64,000 nucleotides of DNA from Saprospira grandis DSM 2844. GTDB lineage: Bacteria; Bacteroidota; Bacteroidia; Chitinophagales; Saprospiraceae. The translations under genes and the position numbers were made by a program. The notes below the pieces were generated by a model, which saw only the letters and a program-made list of their open reading frames with translations, was not told the DNA's origin and searched no databases. Shown here piece after piece: positions 17,061 through 26,892 of this stretch. How positions within the stretch are numbered: position 1 is the stretch's first letter; each line of letters opens with the position of its first letter. The stretch covers positions 1,490,575 to 1,554,574 of the forward strand of contig NZ_JH719942.1 of the NCBI RefSeq assembly GCF_000275825.1. The letters are read 5' to 3'.

Positions 17061-18461
17061 ATGCGTCAATTTTCTTTTTTCGCACTCTTGCTACTCCTTT
17101 GTAGCCAATACAGCTGGGCCCAATGCCCCAACTGTACCGTCAACCTACCACAAATGCCCGCCGATACGGTCTATTTGGACAGCATCCCCAACGCGATGCA
17201 AAATAGCGCTTATCAGGAAGTCATTAACTTCCGTTTGCCTTATACCACCACGCCCCTAGTGGCCCTAGATTCTACGATTCCTTCTGGAATCAACCTCTCT
17301 GGTTTTCAGATTGTAGGCGTTTCTGGCCTTCCTCTGGGCATGAATTTCTTATTTGACCGCCCACTTCCTGCCGTTTATGATGAGGATAGCCCCGATACCC
17401 GCGATGGTTGTGTTACGCTTTGTGGTACGCCCCTACAAGCCGATACCTTTACTGTGGTTATTTCGGTATTGGCCGAAACAGGCATCTTGCCTCCCCAACC
17501 CGCAGATATTCCCCTTACTTTTGTGGTAGACCCCGACACTTCTGCAGGCTTTACGCTTACGCCTAATATGGGTTGTGCCCCTCTAGAGGTCAATTTTACC
17601 AATAGTGTTCAAGTAGACCCCAACTTTAACCAAGCCGCTACTTATAGCTGGGACTTTGGCAATGGCCAAAGCAGCACAGATGAAAACCCTGCGGCAATCA
17701 CTTATGCCGATAGTGGTACTTATGCCATTACTCAAGAGGCTATTATTAGTACAACAGAGTACTTTACCTACCTTAGCGGAATCACAATTACCGCCGCTAG
17801 TTGTCAAGATGCACTTGGCGATCCTGAAATCTTTTTAACGGTACAGGGCAGCCAGTCAGGTATTGATACCATTACAGGCGGCGGAGCGACCAATGTTCCC
17901 TCTAGTCAATTGCCTTTGGCTTTTAGCTTTGGGCAAGATATTCCCTTAATTTCTGGGACTCGCTACACCATTGATGTAGATGAGGATGACTCTTTTACTG
18001 CTCAGTTTCCCTCTATTCAGGATTGTGGCCTAGTTGACTTTGCGGCAGATACTGCGGCTAGTGTATTCAGCCTAACAGATGGTGCTCTTGAATTGACCGT
18101 TAACTTGAGCTACGACACCTTGGTAACTTATGATACGGTGAGCACAACAGAATATGTAGTGGTTCAGAACTGTACTTCTGTAGAGGAGGTAGAGCAAATT
18201 TTGGCTAGCTTTAAGGTCTATCCCAACCCCAGCCAAGGTCTACTTCATGTAGCCTTTGAGGTGCCTGGCCAAGAACAGGCGAGCAGCAGCCTTCGTTTGG
18301 TAGATCTATTGGGCCGTGAGCTCTTGTTCCTGCCCTTGGGCCAAAGAACTGGCGCACAAACGCAAAGCCTAGATCTTTCTGCTTATCCAGCGGGCATCTA
18401 TAACCTACAATTGCAAATTGGCGATCGTCAGGTATATCGCAAAATCCAGTTGATGGACTAA
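17061..18461 (+). CDS. Secreted PKD-domain protein with T9SS sorting domain
   Basis: Protein of 466 residues. Signal peptide ends SQYSWAQ. A PKD-like Ig domain is seen at about 155-235 (APLEVNFTNS, TYSWDFGNGQSSTDENPA, SGTYAITQ). The C-terminal 80 residues form a type A T9SS sorting domain (FKVYPNPSQGLLHVAFE, LRLVDLLGREL, GIYNLQLQIGDRQVYRKIQ). It is probably a cell-surface or secreted adhesion-type protein; no catalytic motif is seen. It neighbours another T9SS cargo gene but a terminator separates them. Confidence 0.88.
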   Translation: MRQFSFFALLLLLCSQYSWAQCPNCTVNLPQMPADTVYLDSIPNAMQNSAYQEVINFRLPYTTTPLVALDSTIPSGINLSGFQIVGVSGLPLGMNFLFDRPLPAVYDEDSPDTRDGCVTLCGTPLQADTFTVVISVLAETGILPPQPADIPLTFVVDPDTSAGFTLTPNMGCAPLEVNFTNSVQVDPNFNQAATYSWDFGNGQSSTDENPAAITYADSGTYAITQEAIISTTEYFTYLSGITITAASCQDALGDPEIFLTVQGSQSGIDTITGGGATNVPSSQLPLAFSFGQDIPLISGTRYTIDVDEDDSFTAQFPSIQDCGLVDFAADTAASVFSLTDGALELTVNLSYDTLVTYDTVSTTEYVVVQNCTSVEEVEQILASFKVYPNPSQGLLHVAFEVPGQEQASSSLRLVDLLGRELLFLPLGQRTGAQTQSLDLSAYPAGIYNLQLQIGDRQVYRKIQLMD

Positions 18462-18484
18462 GCGATAGCAAGATGTAAAAAGAG

Positions 18485-18520
18485 AAGGCCCAAACTAGTT
18501 ATTCTAGTTTGGGCCTTTTT
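18485..18520 (+). terminator. Intrinsic terminator of the PKD/T9SS gene
   Basis: A perfect 14-bp stem (AAGGCCCAAACTAG and its complement, loop TTATT) is followed by TTT. It is nearly symmetrical and could act in both directions. Confidence 0.92.
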
Positions 18521-18529
18521 GCGTTGGGC

Positions 18530-18686
18530 AGGCGGCGAAGCCGCCGCAAAGGAGCGCAGCGACGCGGCTGAGGGGCTGTAGCAGGGCCGCCGAAGGCGGC
18601 AGACCAAAGCGCCTTTGGCGCTGCAGGGCCGAGCAGACCTGCGAGCTGCGCAATGGCCCGACCCGACCAAAGGGAGGGGCAGCCCC
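18530..18686 (-). repeat. GC-rich modular repeat, subfamily B, copy 8
   Basis: Reverse copy ending GGGGCAGCCCC with the GCCCGACCCGACC linker and the GGCTGAGGGG linker that define subfamily B. Variable stem AGCGCC-TTT-GGCGCT. The remaining 148 bp up to the 18835 start are AT-rich with no further feature recognised. Confidence 0.85.
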
Positions 18687-18834
18687 AAAATAACAGCTGT
18701 AAAAAAATGTACCCAAATGTTGGATTTTATTTGCGGCCCTGAAAACTTATCCTTATAATTGTATAAATAACAGTTATAAAACTACGTATTTTAGCTTAAA
18801 ATAGGCTAAACTGCATTAAAGTCATCAGCCAATT

Positions 18835-21354
18835 ATGAATCCAAAAGAAAGAAAGCGGCTTATTGCCAAGCTAAAGCAGATGCTGGATCATTTTAAGGAA
18901 AATCCATTTTTAGCGCTTATGTATCCTGGCTTAAAGGAGCAAATCAAGGAATTGGAGCAGGAGCTAGTCTATAGCCAAGTAGAGAAAAAGGACAAAGGAG
19001 GATTGTTTAACGGTAAAGCCTTGGCTCGTTTTCGGGAGTATGTCTCTGCGATTGAGGGTTTAGTTTTGAGTTTTAAGGAAGCTGGAACGGATTTCGGCTC
19101 GGAAGATTTTTTGCCTGCCAGATCTTGGGAAGATGGAAAAAGCCAGATCATGGCCAACATTCCCGCTGATGTAGACAGGGCATTTCAGCCTGCGAGAGAG
19201 GCCATTCAGCAGACCGTTGATCGTTTATCGGGGCCGGTTAATTTGGCAGATCTAAGCTCATCGATAAAGCAGGCGGTAGAAGCGGCTTATTCGGATCTAG
19301 ATTTTTCGAATCTTAAGAATACGACGAGTTTGAAGGCGGTTCGCAAATTGGATATTCCGGTCTTAACTCATTTTCTAGACAACAAGAGTCGTTATAAGGT
19401 AGCGCCTAGCTGCGGCTTAAATGCCCAAGCCCTATTTGGTAGTCTTAAAGCTTTGCTTAAGGATAATAATGCTATGACGGTTACGGAACTGCATGCAGAC
19501 TTGCGTACAGTAGTTCAAAACTGGTGGGGAGAGCTAACAAATTTAAAGTCTTCTCAATATGCCAAAGTGCCTGTAGATGGGCCAAAGATCATTACTGCAC
19601 TATGCGCTGCGGTGACCTCCTTGGGGAATCACCCTATAGCAAACAATTTTGCCGAGGACTTGGGCAGCCTACTTCAGGCCGCTAATCAGCAATCACCTTT
19701 AATTTGGGAGAACTTCATTGCTGCGATTCTCTCTTCTTCTACAGATGAGTTGGTGTATCAAATGGCGAGTCCAGAGGAATTGCAAGATATCCAACAAACT
19801 ACCTTTTTTAGTGACCGATTGGGCCGCCTGCAATTAGCAGATATTTTTGAGCAGGCCATAGATAAGAGCTCGCCTTATTATACTGCTGCGCAGTCTGGTT
19901 TTGACTCAAGCTTAAGTGTAAAATTAAATCACTGGAAAACTACTTTAGAACTAGCCTTGGGAAGTAGTGCAGATGCGGTCTTGCTATTGGATGGGGCTGA
20001 TTTCAGTGCAAATTTATTCAAGACCTTTATTGCAAACAAGGTAGATAAGCGTTTTGAGGCTATTCGGCAGCAAATCATGGCTATCCCTATTGAGGACATT
20101 GTATTGAGTGGGCATAAGGATCTGGGGATTTTTAATGCTCAATGGATAAGCGTTTGGAGCAACAGCATTAAGAATTTGGACCTAAGCAGCATTAGTAGTT
20201 TGGAGGATATTCCCAAGAAAGTGGCTCTTTTTGAAAACTGGCAGCAATTTTTGCCCAATGATCAGGTTGTGGCGACAGCTTTATACTCGGCTATTTCCAA
20301 CAAGCAAGATCTGGCTTTAGAAGCTGTAGGCAAGGTGAACCAAAAGGTGAATCATCTGCAGCAGAACCAGCAGCAAATGAAGGCCAAGCAAGATGCAATT
20401 TTGCAAAAGCAAGAAGACATTGCAGCACAACAGCGGCAAACAGCCGAAGATATTCAGGGCATCAAGAAAGAGATCAAGGAAATCAAGGGGAGCATTAAGG
20501 AAATGCAAGCTCAGATTGGCAGCCTACTCGATCAATCGATTGAAGCGGCCAAGGCCGAGAGAGTTGACATTGATAAATTGGTAAATCCGGAAGAGCTATT
20601 TAAGAACATAGCGCGGCCAGACTCGGCGATAGAAGCCAAACTCAAGGAGGTGGTCAATGAATACCTTGCGACAAAAACAGCCGATTTAGCGTACAAGCAA
20701 AATCTAGGAGAGGTGGGGACGCCTCCTATTAGCTACATGGGGCTTGTTACGGGAAACATCAGCGTTGAGGGATGCTTTTCGGCCAAGCTGAAGGCTGCCA
20801 TGGCCAAAAACAGTCCATTAAACATAACGCTTTCGGGCCAGGCTGAATCTGAGCTCAGTCTTAACCTCAATCTGAATGTGGCCCAAATACCACTTACCAA
20901 ATACAGTCTGGCAAAAGCTACACTCTCTGGCCATTTAAATCTGGCGGGCAAAGTCATTGCGGGTTTAACGATCACGGAAGTGACCCAAATGGTTGGGCGC
21001 GTCCAGGCGGGTTTGGTCTTATCAACCAATGCGACCTTGACCTTTTCCATTGCCGACAAGTGGCAGGTTTACGAATATACCAGCAGCAGTTTGAATCTAC
21101 TGGTAGCTCGTACCCCTGTTTATCAGGCGAGTTTTAACATCAAAAATCTGAAGTTTAGCTGTAGCAGCCCAGAAGGGGGCTATCAGCTTAAGATGCACCC
21201 TGACTTAAAAGTCGCACTCAGCACAGCGGCCAATGCCCTTAAGCAGGCATCTACCTATGTCGGACATAGCATGCTTAATTTTGCCAAAAAGAAAATTAAG
21301 GCCTATGGGGATCTCATTGTAAGTGCTTGGAACAAGCTCCCCTCTTTTAGCTAA
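18835..21354 (+). CDS. Large coiled-coil protein of unknown function
   Basis: Protein of 839 residues that I do not recognise. There is no signal peptide or membrane segment, so it is probably cytoplasmic unless exported by another route. The N-terminal 500 residues are mainly helical. A coiled coil rich in Gln/Lys/Glu follows at about 500-580 (HLQQNQQQMKAKQDAILQKQ and onward). From about 620 to 770 the sequence becomes beta-rich and Ser/Leu/Asn-rich (SELSLNLNLNVAQIPLTKYS, SGHLNLAGKVIAGLTI), and the last 60 residues are again helical. The layout, helical body then coiled coil then beta domain, recalls fibre or effector-type proteins, but that is only an impression. The next gene starts 133 bp later. 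Confidence 0.8.
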   Translation: MNPKERKRLIAKLKQMLDHFKENPFLALMYPGLKEQIKELEQELVYSQVEKKDKGGLFNGKALARFREYVSAIEGLVLSFKEAGTDFGSEDFLPARSWEDGKSQIMANIPADVDRAFQPAREAIQQTVDRLSGPVNLADLSSSIKQAVEAAYSDLDFSNLKNTTSLKAVRKLDIPVLTHFLDNKSRYKVAPSCGLNAQALFGSLKALLKDNNAMTVTELHADLRTVVQNWWGELTNLKSSQYAKVPVDGPKIITALCAAVTSLGNHPIANNFAEDLGSLLQAANQQSPLIWENFIAAILSSSTDELVYQMASPEELQDIQQTTFFSDRLGRLQLADIFEQAIDKSSPYYTAAQSGFDSSLSVKLNHWKTTLELALGSSADAVLLLDGADFSANLFKTFIANKVDKRFEAIRQQIMAIPIEDIVLSGHKDLGIFNAQWISVWSNSIKNLDLSSISSLEDIPKKVALFENWQQFLPNDQVVATALYSAISNKQDLALEAVGKVNQKVNHLQQNQQQMKAKQDAILQKQEDIAAQQRQTAEDIQGIKKEIKEIKGSIKEMQAQIGSLLDQSIEAAKAERVDIDKLVNPEELFKNIARPDSAIEAKLKEVVNEYLATKTADLAYKQNLGEVGTPPISYMGLVTGNISVEGCFSAKLKAAMAKNSPLNITLSGQAESELSLNLNLNVAQIPLTKYSLAKATLSGHLNLAGKVIAGLTITEVTQMVGRVQAGLVLSTNATLTFSIADKWQVYEYTSSSLNLLVARTPVYQASFNIKNLKFSCSSPEGGYQLKMHPDLKVALSTAANALKQASTYVGHSMLNFAKKKIKAYGDLIVSAWNKLPSFS

Positions 21355-21487
21355 AAAAATTAATCAAGAGTTAGGGCTTGGCCCCTTCGCATTAGTTTTC
21401 AATCTCCTATTTGGGTTATTGACTAGCGGACTAATGTCTGTGGCCAGGCTACTTCCTCCTTTTTTATTCATTATTTAAACCCTACCC

Positions 21488-23128
21488 ATGACAAAAGTAG
21501 AATTAGAATTGGCCTTGGCCCAAGCCATGATGAGCCAACCGCCTCAGTTATCTTTGGCGGAAGAGCTGGCCCAACAGGCCCTTAATGACTTCCCCAATGA
21601 GCCCTTTGGCTATCAGTATCTTATTGAGCTGGGGCAAAATCGCAAATATCCGCCCTATCAGATGTTAGAAGACTGTCGGATTAAGCTATATCAGTTGGAG
21701 CTAGAGCCTTTGGAGCAGCTTTTTCAGTTGGCTGCGCTTAAATGGCAACAATCGGACTTTGATGCGGCCCTCTTGATTTACCAGCAAATTTTGGAAAAAG
21801 ACCCTCAGTATGTTGCGGCTCTATTGGGAGCGGGACAATACTTTTTGCAGATTAAGGAGGAGGCTCAAAAGGCCCTACACTTCTTTTATTTGGCCCTAGA
21901 AATAGAACTGAGCTACGAGGCTATGCGGGCCACGGCTCAGGCTCATTTTGCATTAGAGGAATATCAACGAGTGATTTTGTTTTTAGAAAAACTCCCGCTT
22001 CGAGAAGAAATAGATGCGGAAGTCCTGCGTCTACTAGCAGAGAGTCATGAAGCTTTGTCTCAATTTGACAAGGCCCTAGAACAATGGAAAGCGCTCTGCT
22101 TGGCTTTTCCGGAAGATGGCCGCTACTATCAGAGTGCTGCTTGTTTATTGATTCAGGAAAAGCGATATGTCTCTGCCCTACAGCATAGTCAGCAAGCGAT
22201 GGACTTGCTTGGAGAAGAGCAGCTAAGCGATACTTTTCTGGAGGCTGCTTATCGACTTTATATGACTACGGGATTGCCTGCCAAGGCCATTGAGGTCATG
22301 CAGCAGCTTTTGCTGCGTTTTGAGGGGGCTCTGATTTATGAGCTGCAGTTATTGCAGGCCGAGCGAGCCGATAATCATGCTCGTTTTCCTAGCCATTTGG
22401 CAAAGCTCAAGCAGCTAGACAATCCTTGGATTTTTAACAACTGCTTGTTAGAAGAGGCGCTTTACCTCTTGCAGCAGGGCAAAATGGCCGAAGCGGAAGC
22501 GCAGCTATTTGGCATGCTAGAGCAAGAAGGGCAGGGCAGTTTGGCCAGCTATGGCTTGGGCATTTTGGAGCAAAAGCGAGAAAACTGGGATGCGGCTTTT
22601 TATTATTTGCATCAGGCGCAGGAGCATGAAGAAGAGCGGGCGGCAGAGCAGATTGCCTACTACTTTGGGAGCTACTTAAAGGAGAAAGCCCAAAAGATCA
22701 TGGCGGAAAGAGCGGAGGAGATGAAAGCACTTTTGTCTTTAGATCGCTTTGCTGGCGTTCCTCGAAAAGCCTGGCAATTTAGCCGATTGAAGGAGGAGCC
22801 CCAAGAAGAGGGACATCCTACAGAAGAGCGCCTTGAACGTTTGGAAAAGCAACAACTCTATTTTGGTCCAAAGGCTGGTATCTGGAGAAATGAACAGGGC
22901 CATTACATTCGCTTTGCCTATGCTTTGGTTGCGCAGCAAGCGCCCGATGTTTTGGATATTCAGCTCTATCCGCTTAATGGCTTAACGCCTTTAAATTGCC
23001 GCCTAGCCTTGAGAGAGGGCGAGCTACTTTGTTGTATAGAGCTACAACCCATTATGGTTTACCGGGAAGAAGACTCTCTAAAACCTAGGCTAATTGATGC
23101 TTTGAGCCAAATTGGCTCGGCAAATTAG
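21488..23128 (+). CDS. TPR-repeat protein
   Basis: Protein of 546 residues without signal peptide. Tetratricopeptide-like helical pairs run through about residues 20-410 (for example DFDAALLIYQQILEKDPQYVA, SQFDKALEQWKALCLAFPED, YVSALQHSQQAMDLLGEEQL, NWDAAFYYLHQAQEHEEE). The C-terminal 120 residues form a separate domain of unknown type. TPR arrays mediate protein-protein contacts. Its nearest same-strand neighbour is the unassigned 839-residue protein, and a functional link is possible but only inferred from adjacency. Confidence 0.85.
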   Translation: MTKVELELALAQAMMSQPPQLSLAEELAQQALNDFPNEPFGYQYLIELGQNRKYPPYQMLEDCRIKLYQLELEPLEQLFQLAALKWQQSDFDAALLIYQQILEKDPQYVAALLGAGQYFLQIKEEAQKALHFFYLALEIELSYEAMRATAQAHFALEEYQRVILFLEKLPLREEIDAEVLRLLAESHEALSQFDKALEQWKALCLAFPEDGRYYQSAACLLIQEKRYVSALQHSQQAMDLLGEEQLSDTFLEAAYRLYMTTGLPAKAIEVMQQLLLRFEGALIYELQLLQAERADNHARFPSHLAKLKQLDNPWIFNNCLLEEALYLLQQGKMAEAEAQLFGMLEQEGQGSLASYGLGILEQKRENWDAAFYYLHQAQEHEEERAAEQIAYYFGSYLKEKAQKIMAERAEEMKALLSLDRFAGVPRKAWQFSRLKEEPQEEGHPTEERLERLEKQQLYFGPKAGIWRNEQGHYIRFAYALVAQQAPDVLDIQLYPLNGLTPLNCRLALREGELLCCIELQPIMVYREEDSLKPRLIDALSQIGSAN

Positions 23129-23146
23129 TCCTTTTTGGAGTTAGAA

Positions 23147-23289
23147 GGCGCGAAGCGCCTTGGCTGAGGGATGGTAGGGGGTGGCCGCAGGCCAGACCGA
23201 GCTTTTTTGAGCAAAGCGAAAAAAGCGATGGGCCGAGCGAAGAGCGAGCCCCCGCACAGCCCGACCCGGCCAAAGGCCGGGGCAGCCCC
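23147..23289 (-). repeat. GC-rich modular repeat, subfamily B, copy 9
   Basis: Reverse copy. Its variable stem is AT-rich, GCTTTTTT paired with AAAAAAGC, whereas other copies have GC-rich stems. The CCGGCC-AAA-GGCCGG stem and GGGGCAGCCCC end lie 37 bp before the next start codon. Confidence 0.85.
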
Positions 23290-23326
23290 AAACTAATAAA
23301 TTTACCTACAATCAAAATAACCCAAG

Positions 23327-24445
23327 ATGAATAAGATTTTTTTGTTTAACCTATTGATCAGTTTACTATTTATGCAAGCCGCAGAGGCCCAATTGCTCAA
23401 TCGGGTAAAGCGGGGCGAAAAGGCGGCTATTGTTCCAGATGCGCCCACAGTAGCAGAAGCTCGTTTGATGAGCAAAGAAGAGCGCTCGGATTTATATGCC
23501 AAGATATACCCTTTGCGGACAGATAGTGCGGCCTACTTTATAGAGGGGCTTGATTTGGGGGTACATATGGCGAATGGGAGTAAAGTAAAGCTAGCGGCGG
23601 CTGTTGCTAGCGGCAATCGTTTTGTACTACCCTTAGAGGGCTTTGCGATCTTTCATTTGACCGAAATTGGGTCGATAAAAGGCGATGAATATGTAGAATT
23701 TTATAGTCAGGCCAAGGATATTATTCCAGAAGGCAGCCTCCTTTTATCGGTAAACTGTCCTAAAACCAGCGTGTATAAAAATGGGCAAGAAGCCTATAGC
23801 TTATATGATGAAAAAGTGGAGCGTCGGATGTTGCAACTGGCCGATGGGCAATATATTTTATATAGTTTTAAGGAAGATGAGCAGGATTATAGCGAGGCGT
23901 TAAATGTGCTGGCGGTATTGGGTAAGGACAAGGCGGCGGCGCAGCAATTTTATGCTGATGGTCGGGCCGAGGCTATTGTTAAAGAAATTCTGGAAAAGAG
24001 AGACCAAAAAGTAAAAGCCTACCATGATGAGGTAGCGGCTCGGCATGCAGCGGCCAAAAAAGAGCGTTTTGAGCGGGCTAGTTCGGTTCGTTTTCCGGCC
24101 AAAGGGAAAGGCCAGCTACCGAAATCGGTTCGGGAGAAATGTTTGAACCAACTAATTTCCATTAGCAATAATGGCGGCTACGATATTGGCCCCCTACTCT
24201 ACTTTCATATTACCGATGATGATTTTAGTGTTCAGCGACATAAAAACGGATACATTCTCTATCGTTATTGGCGGGGGGCAATGGCCACCGATGAAAAAGA
24301 GGAAGGCCTGGCTCGAATTATCAAGTTTGAGCTTAGACAGCAGTATTTGGGCGATGGAAACTATAGTAAAGAAGTGGGTATAGCCTTGATTCGTTACTAT
24401 GAGCGCAATTATATGCTGGAGAAAAATATCCCTTTTCGGCGATAA
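23327..24445 (+). CDS. Exported protein of unknown function
   Basis: Protein of 372 residues with a signal peptide (MNKIFLFNLLISLLFMQAAE). The mature part is mixed alpha/beta with a Lys/Ala/Glu-rich helical stretch at about 215-250 (EKRDQKVKAYHDEVAARHAA). No known motif is seen. It stands between a subfamily B repeat and the yidC promoter region. Confidence 0.75.
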   Translation: MNKIFLFNLLISLLFMQAAEAQLLNRVKRGEKAAIVPDAPTVAEARLMSKEERSDLYAKIYPLRTDSAAYFIEGLDLGVHMANGSKVKLAAAVASGNRFVLPLEGFAIFHLTEIGSIKGDEYVEFYSQAKDIIPEGSLLLSVNCPKTSVYKNGQEAYSLYDEKVERRMLQLADGQYILYSFKEDEQDYSEALNVLAVLGKDKAAAQQFYADGRAEAIVKEILEKRDQKVKAYHDEVAARHAAAKKERFERASSVRFPAKGKGQLPKSVREKCLNQLISISNNGGYDIGPLLYFHITDDDFSVQRHKNGYILYRYWRGAMATDEKEEGLARIIKFELRQQYLGDGNYSKEVGIALIRYYERNYMLEKNIPFRR

Positions 24446-24526
24446 TCGATAGCTAAAAAAGCCCAATTTACCGAATAAGATTCTCCTAAAAAGGAAGCAG
24501 CCTCCTGAATTACGTATAGAATTCCC

Positions 24527-24534
24527 TATCTTTG
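24527..24534 (+). promoter_or_regulatory. Candidate -7 promoter element of yidC
   Basis: TATCTTTG, an exact match to TAnnTTTG, lies 72 bp before the yidC ATG. The leader contains a TAGGTC/GACCTA hairpin (24566-24582). Confidence 0.6.
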
Positions 24535-24605
24535 CAGCCAATTTATAGTCTGAAAGAACGTATAGGTCCTATTGACCTACAATTGAATAACTTACAATTA
24601 AAATA

Positions 24606-26609
24606 ATGGGAAATTCTAGGAGTACAGTCATTGGTTTTGCGCTGCTCTTTCTGCTTTGGATGGGTTATGTTTGGGTAAACAGCCCTTCTCAGGCCGAAAT
24701 AGAAGCGGCTGCACAGGAGAAGAAGCGCCTTGATGATAGCACCGCCATGGCTGACAGTCTACAATTGGTACAGGCACAAGCTATGCAAGCCGCCAAAGCG
24801 CAAGCTAGCAGCAAAAAGGATGAAATTCTGGCCGATAGCAGCCTGAGCCAAACGAAAAAGGATAGCTTAATTGCTCAACTACCAACGGCCCCTCAGGCTA
24901 GCTCTTTGGAAAAAGAGCTTTTTGGTCCTTTTGCCGCTGCGGCTAGCTGCCAAGGCGAATTGCAAACCCTTGAAAATGACAAAATCAAAGTTACTTTCAA
25001 TACCAAAGGGGGGCGCATTGTAGATGTAGAGCTAAAAGAGTTTAAGGGCTACGACCATGAAACAGCCGATAGCCGCGATAAAAAAGCCCTACACCTACTC
25101 AATAATGCCAAAGATCGCTTTAGCTATTTTATTCCTTTGGCCAATGTAGGCAAAGGCGGTATTGAAACCCAAGATCTCTGCTTTCAGGCAGAAGCAAAGG
25201 GGAATGTGCTCATTTTTAGAGCTTATGCCACCAACGATAAGGAGTTTATTGAACAACGCTACGAAATTGGCGAATCGGGCTATTTGCTCAATTATGATTT
25301 TGCCCTTCAAGGACTCGATCGCTATATCCCTAAAACGGCCAATAGCATCCCCTTTAGCTGGCAAAGTAACCTCAATAAAATTGAGAAAAACCCCAGCTAC
25401 GAACGCCGTATGTCTTCTATCCACTTTAAGGAGGCAGAAAGCAGCCCTAGCTATTGTACCTGCGGTTCTGATGCCGAGGAAACCCTAGAAAATGACATTC
25501 AGTGGGTGAGCCATGCACAACAGTTCTTTAGTAGCTCACTCATTATTGACGGCAGCAACAAACCCAAAAGTGGCCAATTGCAAACCTTCATGATGCCCGA
25601 TGATTCGGCGCATTTGAAAAGCTTGACCACTCGCCTAAACTTCCCCCTCGCCAATGCCAATGACCTAGTCTATAATATGCGCATCTATCTTGGCCCCAAC
25701 GATTATGACGGCCTAAGTAGCATTGATGTAGGATTGGAGCGAATTATTCCCTTCGGCTGGAGCATCTTCGGCTTTATTAGCCGACATGTCATCCGCCCCC
25801 TATTTAATTTCCTCGCCTCTTTTATTCCTAGCTACGGACTCATTATCATCATCCTGACGCTACTCATCAGAGGCCTGATGTTCCCACTTCAATACAAAAT
25901 GCTCAAGTCGAGCGTGAAAATGAGTATCCTCCGCCCTCGCCTGAGTAAGCTCAAAGAGAAGTATAAGGATGATGCACAAGGCATGCAGATGGAACAAATG
26001 AAAATCTATCAGCAATATGGCGTTAGCCCCTTGGGCGGATGCTTGCCGATGGTCCTCACTATGCCAATCTGGATCGCCCTCTACCGCTTTTTCCCGGCCT
26101 CTATCGAGTTCCGCCAAAAAAGCTTCCTCTGGGCCGATGACCTCGTTAGCTACGACTCGATTTTCGACTTTGGCTACATCCCCTTCATCTATGACTTTTA
26201 TGGCGATCACGTGAGCCTCTTCACCCTCCTTTGGTGTGTGTCTATGTTTGCTTACCTCACCTACAATGGCCGCCAACAAATGGACATGATGGCAGATAAC
26301 CCCAATGCCAAAATGATGAAGTATATGCAGTATGCCTTCCCCGTCATCTTCTTCTTTGCCCTCAATAGCTGGGCAGCAGGCCTTACTTGCTACATGCTCT
26401 TCTCTAACCTCTTTAACATTGGCCAAACCTTCTTGGTGAAATCCGTCCTTCTCGATAAGGATAAACTAGCCGCCGAAATGGAACAGCAACGCCAAGATCG
26501 CGAAGCTAACCCCAAAAAGAAATCCGGCTGGCAAGCTCGCTATCAAGATATGATGGAGCAACAACGCCAAATGCTAGAAGAACAAAAGAAGAATAAAAAG
26601 AAGAAATAA
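24606..26609 (+). CDS. yidC: Membrane protein insertase YidC
   Basis: Protein of 667 residues, the long form seen in Gram-negative bacteria. The N-terminal helix (9-24) is followed by a periplasmic domain of about 350 residues containing FNTKGGRIVDVELKEF. The conserved insertase core then begins (SYGLIIIILTLLIRGLMFPL, followed by the cytoplasmic hairpin MLKSSVKMSILRPRLSKLKE and GGCLPMVLTMPIWIALYRF). The C-terminal tail is highly basic (KKKSGWQARYQDMMEQQRQM through a lysine-rich end), a feature that in relatives contacts the ribosome. It inserts and folds inner-membrane proteins with or without SecYEG. A strong terminator follows. Confidence 0.97.
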   Translation: MGNSRSTVIGFALLFLLWMGYVWVNSPSQAEIEAAAQEKKRLDDSTAMADSLQLVQAQAMQAAKAQASSKKDEILADSSLSQTKKDSLIAQLPTAPQASSLEKELFGPFAAAASCQGELQTLENDKIKVTFNTKGGRIVDVELKEFKGYDHETADSRDKKALHLLNNAKDRFSYFIPLANVGKGGIETQDLCFQAEAKGNVLIFRAYATNDKEFIEQRYEIGESGYLLNYDFALQGLDRYIPKTANSIPFSWQSNLNKIEKNPSYERRMSSIHFKEAESSPSYCTCGSDAEETLENDIQWVSHAQQFFSSSLIIDGSNKPKSGQLQTFMMPDDSAHLKSLTTRLNFPLANANDLVYNMRIYLGPNDYDGLSSIDVGLERIIPFGWSIFGFISRHVIRPLFNFLASFIPSYGLIIIILTLLIRGLMFPLQYKMLKSSVKMSILRPRLSKLKEKYKDDAQGMQMEQMKIYQQYGVSPLGGCLPMVLTMPIWIALYRFFPASIEFRQKSFLWADDLVSYDSIFDFGYIPFIYDFYGDHVSLFTLLWCVSMFAYLTYNGRQQMDMMADNPNAKMMKYMQYAFPVIFFFALNSWAAGLTCYMLFSNLFNIGQTFLVKSVLLDKDKLAAEMEQQRQDREANPKKKSGWQARYQDMMEQQRQMLEEQKKNKKKK

Positions 26610-26618
26610 TTTATTTTT

Positions 26619-26649
26619 GCCCCTGAATCCTTTTTCAGGGGCTTTTTTT
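26619..26649 (+). terminator. Intrinsic terminator of yidC
   Basis: GCCCCTGA pairs with TCAGGGGC and is followed by seven T residues, starting 9 bp after the stop codon. Confidence 0.93.
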
Positions 26650-26703
26650 GTCCCTTTCCCTCCTGTTTTTCGTCCAATTAGATACTGAGCTGCTGTATCT
26701 TTT

Positions 26704-26852
26704 GGGGCCTCCGCTGCGGCTTCGCCTTGCGGCGCTACGCTACAGGGCTCGCAGGTCTGCTCGGCCCTTCGCAGGCTTCGCCTGCTCGGTCTGGCCTAAC
26801 GGCCACCCCTCCGCATCGCTAGGCCTGCGGCCCTATCGGGCCTGCAAACCGC
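26704..26852 (+). repeat. GC-rich modular repeat, subfamily A, copy 10
   Basis: Forward copy preceded by TATCTTTT. Variable stem GCAGGC-TTC-GCCTGC, second stem GGCC-TAAC-GGCC, then CATCGCTAGGCC and a further GGCC/GGCC hairpin. Its far end is 27 bp from the lptF/G promoter motif. Confidence 0.87.
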
Positions 26853-26879
26853 AAAAAGGACCTCTTTTCGTCTTGCACT

Positions 26880-26887
26880 TAACTTTG
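26880..26887 (+). promoter_or_regulatory. Candidate -7 promoter element very close to the lptF/G start
   Basis: TAACTTTG matches TAnnTTTG and ends only 5 bp before the GTG start. If used, transcription would begin at or next to the start codon, giving a leaderless mRNA. Confidence 0.45.
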
Positions 26888-26892
26888 CCACT

